Source: Phoronis ovalis (lineage: Eukaryota; Phoronida; Phoronidae). From it: a DNA stretch of 10,443 bases. The notes beneath the pieces are model-generated. The model saw only the letters and a program-made list of their open reading frames with translations, did not search any database and was not told where the DNA came from. Of this stretch, positions 6,401 through 10,443 are shown piece after piece. The translations under genes were made by a program, and so were the position numbers. Position 1 is the first letter of the stretch; every line of letters starts with the position of its first letter. The stretch spans positions 1-10,443 of the forward strand of contig JAOXYB010063635.1 in assembly GCA_028565635.1 (NCBI GenBank), given 5' to 3'.

Positions 6401-8754
6401 ATTTCTGACTTTAATTTGTTTGTTGCAATGTTTTCTGTTACAGCTCACAGTTTCAGTGTGCTACTACATTCAAATGCATTCCATTTTGGTGGAAGTGTAA
6501 TAAAAGAGATGACTGTGGGGATGGCTCTGATGAGTTGAATAATTGTGGAGGTTAGTGTCTGCAACTATTTCTTTCTGTTATCATAATAGGGGAGAACTAT
6601 GAGAAAATGTGAGATTTGAGGCTTAGGTTAGTATAGCATTCAATGCTTTTTATTTAGAAAAACCAATTTATTTATTTAGTGATAAAATGCCGTGTACATT
6701 TTTTAAATTTATAGAGGGTTTAGGAAGAATTAATTATCAAGTTATTAATTTTGCAGCATTACAAATACAATTTTGTGCATAAAATAAGCTGTTTTACATT
6801 GTATTAATGCTGTAATGTAACCCACATGGCCCCTTCATTCATTTCCCATAATTTTGTGACGTCAAGGAAGAGAAAGGGTTCTGTGAAAGGTAGAATTTAT
6901 TTTCATTATTATCCTAGTATACGCGGTTAGTTGATAAAGGTATAGATATTTTTGGAACATATAATTGGATTAGTGTTTATGTAATTATATTTTTTTCCAT
7001 ATGTATACATACAGTCTTTGTTTTCCCATGACATCACTAGCATAATTATGCTGTAATGTAATATTATAATGAAACAAAATGCCTATTTTCATTTGTCCTT
7101 TACTGTTAGTAGCTTTTGTCATGTAAGTTACACCTTGTTAAATTTAATTTTACACTATTTTAATTTGCTTATTTTGAAACAAGTGCCAAAAAATTGTTGA
7201 AGCACAAACTGAAAAACAACAGCTTAATATGTACTCTCTTATTTTATATTTTCAGACAAATACTATTGCAGCCTTCCTGGACTTTTCCAGTGTAGAAATG
7301 TAACAGATGTGACTATGGCTAAAACCCAGTGTTTTTTTCCTGAGAAGATATGTGATGGCACACCTGACTGTCAAGACAAATCTGATGAGGCTAATTGTGG
7401 TAAGTTGAACTTTCTCTTAATTTCTTTAAGATTTTATACTTGTAAACAAGTGAAACATCTTGCAGTTGCACATTTAATTTGAACAACTGCTGATATCTCT
7501 AACAATCAAAACAAGTGTTGATCCAGCCCCTTTTCAAATCTTTATGTACCTTTAAATATGCTGATTTTTAGCAACAGATGTGATTTTTAATAAGTTTGCG
7601 GTATAACTTCAACTAACAAATACATAGAAAATAAAATTTTGTAATTAAATATAACAAAGTAAATGAAAATCAAACACTATTTACACATAACACGTTTGAC
7701 AGTATTTAAAACCCAACATATGGGAAATACAAGCAAAATTTTCCTGACACAGATGGATACCTCTCATCATACTAAGAATTAGAGAAAATATTACTTACTA
7801 TTTCATATTATATTGTATTCAGCAAAATCCACAGCTCTGTGGGTCAAGCTAGATAATGATTTACTTGTATAGACCAGGTATCTTGGTGATACCATAAGTG
7901 ATAATTTGGAGAAAATGCACTTTAGTTCTTTGTGTACTTGCAGCAACTTATGATTGCTTGAATAACCAGTTTAAGTGTCCAGCACACGCTCTAAAGACAG
8001 CTCACTGCATTTCATCCTCGAAACGTTGTGATGGTCAGAAAGTTCCTAATGACTGTCCCGGAAATGAAGATGAGGATGATTGTCGTAAGTCTACATGTCA
8101 TTCTCATAAACTTAAAAAAAAGTTTATTGCTGTCTAACTATATATGCAGCTTTGTTATGGCATTTTTTTATATAAAAAATATCAATTTTCAGTTCTGGAA
8201 CTAATATTACGGTAATTGCGATAGAAATTTAGTATTGTAGCAATAGGTAAACAAGGTAAACAACATTTAGTGGATTAACAACAGAACAGATATTTTTGAA
8301 GAAATATGCAAAAATGATTTTTTTGTTCAAATACCATTATTGTAGGTTACTGATTGGTACTTTAGTACTTCCAATTGAAACTTGTTCTTGTTTGACATTA
8401 AAATCAATACCAGAGATACCAAAACTCTTTAAAACACCTGACTATAGTTCTAATCCTTTAAGTATCCTTGAAATAAATGTTAAATAAATCTTGTTCCAGC
8501 TGCACAGGAATGTGCAAAGCATCAGTTCAAATGTGCCAATGGACGTTGTGTTCCATATGTATGGCGATGTGACAAAGATAATGATTGTGGAGATAATTCT
8601 GATGAGACTGAAGATTGCAAAAGTTCCAATGTTACTTGTCCTGTTGAGTACATGCGATGTAACACATCAGGGCGGTGTATTCCACAAACATGGCGGTGTG
8701 ATGGAGACTATGATTGCGGTACTGCTGACATGACTGATGAGCCTGATAGTTGTC
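365..8754 (+). CDS. LDL-receptor-related protein (LRP1/LRP2 class), internal part, 10 exons
   Basis: This is an internal segment of a giant endocytic receptor of the LDL-receptor family. Joining 365-493, 922-1127, 1580-1862, 2852-2969, 3361-3542, 5614-5755, 6444-6550, 7256-7399, 7944-8084 and 8500-8754 gives 1,707 nt (569 codons) with matching phases at all nine junctions and no stop. Module order is EGF-Ca (residues 1-43), YWTD propeller (about 46-304), EGF (about 313-347), then LDLa repeats 1 to 5 (about 350-569). Members bind ligands through LDLa clusters on the cell surface and release them in acidic endosomes through the propeller. A propeller followed by EGF and a long LDLa cluster fits LRP1/LRP1B/LRP2. 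LDLR and VLDLR carry LDLa repeats only before the propeller, and LRP5/6 have three after the last propeller. Five repeats with no end in sight favour the giant class, but which paralogue is unresolved. Both gene ends lie outside the window. Confidence 0.93.
494..921 (+). other. Intron 1, nothing recognised
   Basis: AT-rich intron of 428 bp between exons a and b, donor GTTAGT and acceptor TTTTTGCAG. I see no RNA gene, repeat or coding segment in it. Confidence 0.85.
922..1127 (+). CDS. Exon b: start of YWTD beta-propeller, first motif YWSD
   Basis: The acceptor TTTTTGCAG and the donor AAG|GTATGC bound 206 nt running from phase 1 to phase 0. The translation opens [20 protein letters not shown]. 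The L-A-N-R-Y-Y-I-R stretch is typical of the first propeller strand after an EGF module in LRP proteins. The first YWTD-type motif, YWSD, is at residues 90-93 (1059-1070). Asn-X-Ser sites occur at N-I-S and N-Q-S and could be glycosylated. The open frame continues through the donor to a stop at 1197-1199, but that extension loses family resemblance and is read as intron. Confidence 0.92.
1128..1579 (+). other. Intron 2, nothing recognised
   Basis: AT-rich 452-bp intron, donor GTATGC and acceptor TTATGTTAG. Several GATAT/TTGATAT words cluster at about 1320-1430, but I see no ordered repeat. Confidence 0.85.
1580..1862 (+). CDS. Exon c: propeller blades with YWCD and FYSD motifs
   Basis: The exon runs from phase 0 to phase 1, 283 nt, from acceptor ATGTTAG to donor AG|GTTAGT. 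The upstream border is fixed by phase: exon b ends on a full codon and this frame is open from 1580. It encodes N-P-D-G-L-A-V-D-W, then YWCD at residues 135-138 and FYSD-W-G at 178-181, each followed by the I-x-x-x-x-x-D-G-S strand seen in LDLR-type blades (S-K-L-D-G-S and R-M-D-G-S). YWCD carries an extra cysteine in place of Thr/Ser. The last codon is split G|GA (Gly). Confidence 0.93.
2056..2300. repeat. Imperfect foldback (long inverted repeat)
   Basis: The left arm 2056-2150 and the right arm 2221-2300 are reverse complements over about 78 matched positions, roughly nine in ten identical by eye. The left arm has one extra block of about 15 bases (around 2078-2092). Shared landmarks from the outside in are TTTATTTACCACAGGG, then CACCCCTA-CAACTTTTT, then GTACAAATATATATTTT. 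The 70-bp loop (2151-2220) is almost pure A/T. Such a structure is typical of a foldback or MITE-like element. In the pre-mRNA it would form a long hairpin. Confidence 0.8.
2285..2618 (+). repeat. Ten-copy spaced array of a degenerate core near CTGTGGTAAAT
   Basis: Ten copies are seen at 2285-2300, 2312-2337, 2353-2370, 2384-2400, 2413-2434, 2464-2480, 2494-2513, 2527-2546, 2559-2579 and 2600-2618. The core is ATACCCTGTGGTAAATAAA with changes. Core-to-core steps are about 36, 35, 32, 31, 48, 32, 33, 32 and 40 bp. The intervening sequence is mostly different but tends to end in AAAA(G)T just before the next ATACCC. The first copy is also the outer end of the right foldback arm, so array and foldback share sequence. 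It is best read as an old, diverged minisatellite inside a mobile-element relic. Confidence 0.8.
2676..2700 (+). repeat. Fragment matching the inner foldback arm
   Basis: The stretch with AGTACCCCCAGGATTTGTAC resembles AGTACCCCCTGGGGTACAAA near 2119-2138 of the left foldback arm, in the same orientation. It suggests the repeat extends past the array to about 2700. Confidence 0.45.
2852..2969 (+). CDS. Exon d: propeller blade with FWAD motif
   Basis: 118 nt, phase 1 to phase 2, between TACTGTAG and AG|GTAAAA. The translation begins [10 protein letters not shown], the usual lead strand of an LDLR-type blade. It has FWAD at residues 222-225 (2896-2907), followed by the A-D-L-D-G-K-N strand. The end of the exon joins the next as AG|T (Ser), restoring the S-G-x-L-P-H-x-F-A pattern of the final blade. 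No ORF finder would call this exon because it is short and lacks a suitable ATG. Confidence 0.91.
2970..3360 (+). other. Intron 4, with a tandem duplication
   Basis: 391-bp intron, donor GTAAAA and acceptor CATTCTTTCAG. It contains a 30-bp tandem duplication close to its start. Nothing else is recognised. Confidence 0.85.
2999..3058 (+). repeat. 30-bp tandem duplication
   Basis: Two adjacent 30-bp units (2999-3028 and 3029-3058), each starting GAATTTAAAATG and ending TATGCCAAA, differ at only two positions. It is a recent local duplication just downstream of the exon d donor. Confidence 0.9.
3361..3542 (+). CDS. Exon e: last propeller blade with YWTD motif
   Basis: 182 nt, phase 2 to phase 1, from acceptor CATTCTTTCAG to donor G|GTAATG. 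It carries the canonical motif YWTD-W at residues 263-266 (3410-3421). The closing segment [14 protein letters not shown] is the conserved C-terminal strand of LRP propellers, just before an EGF module. With exons b to d this gives motif starts at residues 90, 135, 178, 222 and 263, spaced 45, 43, 44 and 41, as expected for one complete six-bladed propeller. The final codon is split G|TT (Val) with exon f. Confidence 0.93.
3781..3795 (-). repeat. LINE 3' tail, GAAGTA-type short repeat
   Basis: On the minus strand this reads CAGAAGTAGAAGTAG, about two and a half GAAGTA units, at the point where recognisable LINE sequence stops. CR1/L2/Jockey-group elements often end in short tandem repeats instead of poly(A). 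It fixes the 3' end of the element. Confidence 0.55.
3818..5510 (-). pseudogene. Broken reverse transcriptase (LINE ORF2, C-terminal part)
   Basis: The protein runs on the minus strand in several frames. It starts with an [12 protein letters not shown] stretch (about 5510-5395), then a frameshift near 5390. The segment with I-S-K-A-P-G-P-D and P-K-D-W-T...I-V-A-I-F-K-K-G-D runs to about 4980, followed by a frameshift there. Y-R-P-V-S-L-T-S and the catalytic motif [13 protein letters not shown], run to about 4725. A frame change and a stop follow before G-V-P-Q-G (4584-4598), which is followed by another shift. The segment after about 4540 resumes at the post-catalytic Y-L-G-V / [11 protein letters not shown] region. 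The C-terminus, with a frameshift near 4115 and at least one more before about 4075, ends at a TGA (3818-3820). The motif C (F-A-D-D) segment is missing. Confidence 0.85.
5614..5755 (+). CDS. Exon f: EGF module plus first cysteine of LDLa repeat 1
   Basis: 142 nt, phase 1 to phase 2, after acceptor TCTTATAG and before donor AG|GTAAGT. The translation starts V-T-N-S-K-N-P-C and has six EGF cysteines, with [10 protein letters not shown] and C-A-C-P-E central, as in the EGF module that follows each LRP propeller. After the sixth cysteine comes I-S-N-C. That cysteine serves as C1 of the next LDLa module, so the exon border falls inside the module and explains the unusual phase 2 end. A + strand frame with an ATG at 5644 is a shadow in another frame. 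Confidence 0.92.
5756..6443 (+). other. Intron 6, nothing recognised
   Basis: 688-bp AT-rich intron, donor GTAAGT and acceptor CTGTTACAG. It includes a run of ten T at about 6181-6190 and scattered T-rich sequence. I see no exon, RNA or clear repeat. Confidence 0.85.
6444..6550 (+). CDS. Exon g: LDLa repeat 1
   Basis: 107 nt, phase 2 to phase 1, between CTGTTACAG and G|GTTAGT. With the N-C from exon f it completes an LDL-receptor class A repeat: C1 (exon f), [21 protein letters not shown] and N-N-C. The acidic cage C-x-D-x-S-D-E is intact. The residue pair after the fourth cysteine is N-K instead of the common D-G/D-x, removing one usual side-chain calcium ligand position, so calcium binding may be weaker. 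This is inferred by comparison with the family pattern. Confidence 0.92.
6551..7255 (+). other. Intron 7, no clear feature
   Basis: 705-bp AT-rich intron, donor GTTAGT and acceptor TATTTTCAG. The word TGCTGTAATGTAA occurs twice (about 6808 and 7049), and a perfect TGACGTCA lies at 6857-6864. Neither is enough to name an element. Confidence 0.8.
7256..7399 (+). CDS. Exon h: LDLa repeat 2, with a long C2-C3 loop
   Basis: 144 nt, phase 1 to phase 1, from acceptor TATTTTCAG to donor G|GTAAGT. The module has [24 protein letters not shown] and A-N-C, all six cysteines with the full acidic cage D-G...D-C-x-D-x-S-D-E. The stretch between the second and third cysteines ([12 protein letters not shown]) is 12 residues, about twice the usual length, and includes an N-V-T glycosylation sequon. 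Confidence 0.92.
7400..7943 (+). other. Intron 8, nothing recognised
   Basis: 544-bp AT-rich intron, donor GTAAGT and acceptor TACTTGCAG. One exon-like stretch at 7823-7877 is flanked by AG and GT but has stops in all three frames. Confidence 0.8.
7944..8084 (+). CDS. Exon i: divergent LDLa repeat 3
   Basis: 141 nt, phase 1 to phase 1, acceptor TACTTGCAG and donor C|GTAAGT. It has six cysteines (Y-D-C, F-K-C, A-H-C-I, K-R-C-D-G, N-D-C, D-D-C) in LDLa order. Two features are unusual. There are extra residues (K-V-P) between C-D-G and the D-C pair, and the cage reads C-P-G-N-E-D-E instead of C-x-D-x-S-D-E, so one conserved Asp is Gly and the Ser is Glu. The end is very acidic (E-D-E-D-D-C). 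The fold is likely kept, but calcium binding is less certain. Confidence 0.9.
8085..8499 (+). other. Intron 9, nothing recognised
   Basis: 415-bp intron, donor GTAAGT and acceptor CTTGTTCCAG. It is plain AT-rich sequence with no visible feature. Confidence 0.85.
8500..8754 (+). CDS. Exon j: LDLa repeats 4 and 5
   Basis: 255 nt, phase 1 to phase 1, from acceptor CTTGTTCCAG to donor C|GTAAGC. It encodes two LDLa modules in one exon. The first is textbook: [27 protein letters not shown]. The second has [20 protein letters not shown], then [10 protein letters not shown]. There the final cage is stretched by two residues and Ser is replaced by Thr. The last codon is split after C, so the protein continues in an exon beyond the window. 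A + strand frame with ATG at 8491 is a shadow. Confidence 0.93.
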
Positions 8755-9290
8755 GTAAGCATACCGTACTGTTTCAAATAATCCTTGTCTGATCAATACA
8801 AATCTAATTTGTAATTATTATAGTGACAAGTATCAAGTAATAATAAATTATTTTGTTATTTTAGAACCAAGTATTTGCCATGATATTTTGTTATATTATA
8901 TTTGACTTGAATTTTGCATTTCAAAAACTTAACATTTTATCACACAACATGAAATCTGTTCTACTAAGAGAAAAATAAATTGGATTTAGAAAGTTTAAGT
9001 TGTATGCTTTCAAAATATGTATACTTTTGTCTATCTATCTAACTTTTCATTTAATTACCTAAAATTTACCTTAAAAAGTACAAGTATGAATAAATTGTAT
9101 CAAACAATACATGTTACCTTAATACTAAACAATATGCTGGTGGGTATAAAAACAGAGATTTCCTGCACAAATGTTATCTTGCAAACTTTTTAAAGGGCGA
9201 GCTAAACTTTATATACACCATACATTGGTATTTTGTAATATGTCGCTTGGCGGCGCGCAGAATGCAGCAAACTCATTTGTCGTCTTGGAG

Positions 9291-9318
9291 GGAGTATAAA
9301 TGGCTCCTGTGATCAGTT
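9291..9318 (+). promoter_or_regulatory. Candidate core promoter: TATA box and Inr-like site
   Basis: GAGTATAAATGGC at 9292-9304 matches a TATA box, and ATCAGTT at 9312-9318 matches the TCAGT initiator common in invertebrate promoters. The T of TATA is only about 20 bp before the Inr A, shorter than the usual 30, so transcription might start further down (TTCAAG at about 9329). The site lies in the most CpG-rich part of the window. Function is inferred only. Confidence 0.35.
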
Positions 9319-9361
9319 GGTCGTCGATTCAAGTGGTGTCATTAGGAGTCGCGTTGAAATA
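9315..9361 (+). other. Possible non-coding first exon of a nested unit
   Basis: Between the Inr-like site and a consensus donor GTAAGT (9362-9367) lies a short CpG-containing segment without an ATG, as expected of a 5' UTR exon. A strong acceptor TTTATTATAG ends at 9908 and is followed at once by ATGCCAAACAAACC, so splicing would place the first ATG at the junction with A at -3. That frame stops after ten codons. The unit could be a mobile-element promoter, a decayed gene or chance. Confidence 0.3.
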
Positions 9362-9928
9362 GTAAGTAAATTCTTGTGTTATTTAAGTGCATTGCAAATA
9401 ATCTTTGCATTGGTTTCTAATAAGTGACTATATGCTGTCGCTGAATTAAGAGTAATGTATTATAGTTGTATATTGTAATATGACTAGTTATAAAGTGGAG
9501 TAGACAAGCCTAGTACATGTATGCGTATATAGTATATAGCCATTGTTTATCAACAATATGCAATGCAGAAAAAACACTATGTCATAGATGCATATTTTAT
9601 CAGTTTTAGAAAAGAAGCAAATTAAAGTTTTTATTCCATTATGAATGGGTGCTATGTTGTAAAAATAAATCATGAATTGAAGAAGACATTTATTAGATGA
9701 TTATAGTGGTCTGGCTTCATTCATATATATAATTGCTATATGTATAATTATGCGATATTCAACAGCGTGCGGTCCATCTATTCTCGTACTAAAACAACCC
9801 CCAGCCGTGCTGTTATCACAGTGCTTGAATCAATGCCACAATATGTCAGTTTTATGCATATGTGGAATAGATCTTCCCTCTAAAATTGTTTGTTTATTTT
9901 TATTATAGATGCCAAACAAACCATCGGT

Positions 9929-9955
9929 AAAAAAAGTGTAAGCTACACTTTTTTT
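9929..9955. repeat. Perfect 12-bp hairpin with 3-nt loop
   Basis: The arms AAAAAAAGTGTA (9929-9940) and TACACTTTTTTT (9944-9955) are perfect reverse complements around AGC. On the + strand it ends in seven T, so it superficially looks like a bacterial terminator, but the stem has little G/C and this is an animal intron. Confidence 0.75.
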
Positions 9956-9957
9956 GA

Positions 9958-10173
9958 CAAAGAAGAACAGAGAAAAAATTTACAGACAAGTTTGAGAGTC
10001 ACAAAAAACGGAGCCGTTCTGACCATCTATATATGAGATGGAAACCTATTATACCGGGTCTGCAAACGAGACTATCCGTCAGTTTTTACCTAAAAACACT
10101 CATATGGCCTAGAAACATACACAATGCGCACAAACATTTTTGTACTAGAAAAGATTTGAGCGAAATTAAATAG
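9958..10173 (+). other. Open stretch without recognised protein
   Basis: A frame open for 71 codons between a TGA at 9955-9957 and a TAG at 10171-10173, with no early ATG. Its start is very basic (Q-R-R-T-E-K-K-F...K-K-R-S-R-S). An overlapping frame starting around 9911 gives K-S-V-S-Y-T-F-F-D-K-E-E-Q-R-K and stops near 10036. I recognise neither. It may be the remnant of a small mobile-element protein or non-coding sequence. Confidence 0.2.
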
Positions 10174-10443
10174 AGATGCTAAATGTAGTGAAACTAATTT
10201 ACCTGATGACCATCTTCGGAGTGAATAAGGTCGAATAATTCCTGAACATTTACGTTACCCTTATTGGATCAGTTTGCTGATTGTATTTATATTTGATTAA
10301 ATTTTAGCAGTAACTAGTGAATATTTTTTGCTGTTTATATCTGATTCTATTTAGCTATGCAGATTAATAATAAAATTATACTATCCAGTATATAACTTAC
10401 TGAATGATTTGTTATTTTTTTCATGTATCAAGATGTATGCATT

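Larger units (their letters stand above)
8755..10443 (+). other. Intron 10, 5' part, with a possible nested transcription unit
   Basis: This is the start (at least 1,689 bp) of the intron after exon j, donor GTAAGC. No further LDLa or EGF exon appears before the window ends. The stretch 8755-9240 is plain AT-rich sequence. From about 9241 there is a CpG-dense patch with TATA box, donor and later acceptor, described separately. The stretch 10174-10443 is again plain. Confidence 0.75.

Noticed and set aside
6857-6864. Perfect TGACGTCA (CRE-like) palindrome in intron 7
   Set aside because: A single 8-bp site in a large gene with no supporting promoter elements is not enough for a regulatory call.
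7823-7877. Exon-like stretch between TTCAG and CAG|GTATCT
   Set aside because: All three frames contain stops, and exons h and i already join in phase without it.
365-8754. Assignment to LDLR/VLDLR or LRP5/6
   Set aside because: LDLR/VLDLR have LDLa repeats before the propeller and a membrane region after it. LRP5/6 have only three LDLa repeats after the last propeller. Here at least five follow, with the gene continuing.
8865-8910. Possible exon after the acceptor TTATTTTAG
   Set aside because: In the required phase it reaches a stop within about 13 codons, with no donor and no module pattern.
9261-9361. Extra receptor exon between GCGCAG and GTAAGT
   Set aside because: The frame is open in the phase required by exon j, but the translation has only three cysteines and no LDLa or EGF pattern, and after joining to 9909 it stops within ten codons.
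9929-9955. Rho-independent terminator
   Set aside because: The stem is A/T-rich and the context is a eukaryotic intron.

Overview
This is a eukaryotic, animal-type genomic window. A multidomain receptor gene on the + strand is split into short exons by AT-rich introns of about 0.4 to 2 kb with GT...AG borders. The domain mix (EGF, YWTD propeller and LDL-receptor class A modules, plus a relic non-LTR retrotransposon) points to a metazoan, and the intron sequence and repeats suggest an invertebrate. The species cannot be named from sequence alone.

Ten exons on the + strand (365-8754) join without a single phase conflict into 569 codons of an internal piece of a giant LDL-receptor-related protein (LRP1/LRP2 class). 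In order they encode a calcium-binding EGF module, a six-bladed YWTD beta-propeller with five motif lines about 43 residues apart, a second EGF module, and then five LDL-receptor class A (LDLa) ligand-binding repeats. The gene enters in phase 1 from upstream and leaves in phase 1 into an intron of at least 1.69 kb. Both the N-terminus and the transmembrane/cytoplasmic end lie outside the window.

The introns carry several other features. Intron 3 (1863-2851) holds an imperfect foldback repeat with arms of about 80-95 bp. It runs directly into a ten-copy array of a degenerate core (consensus near CTGTGGTAAAT) spaced mostly 31-36 bp apart. Intron 4 opens with a 30-bp tandem duplication. Intron 5 (3543-5613) contains an antisense, 5'-truncated CR1/Jockey-like LINE (about 3781-5510). 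It has frameshifts, an internal loss of the catalytic FADD region, and a short GAAGTA-type tail. The first 130 bases end in a purine/GAA tract typical of a repeat tail, followed by a near-perfect palindrome.

The last intron contains a CpG-dense island in AT-rich sequence (about 9241-9361) with a good TATA box, an Inr-like site and a consensus splice donor. A strong acceptor at 9908 lies immediately before an ATG. This could be the promoter and first exon of a nested gene or of a mobile element, but no recognisable protein follows.

How the parts work together: the receptor modules form a standard endocytic-receptor arrangement. LDLa clusters bind ligand, and the EGF-propeller-EGF unit is known in the family to drive acid-dependent ligand release. 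The repeats and the LINE are passengers in introns.
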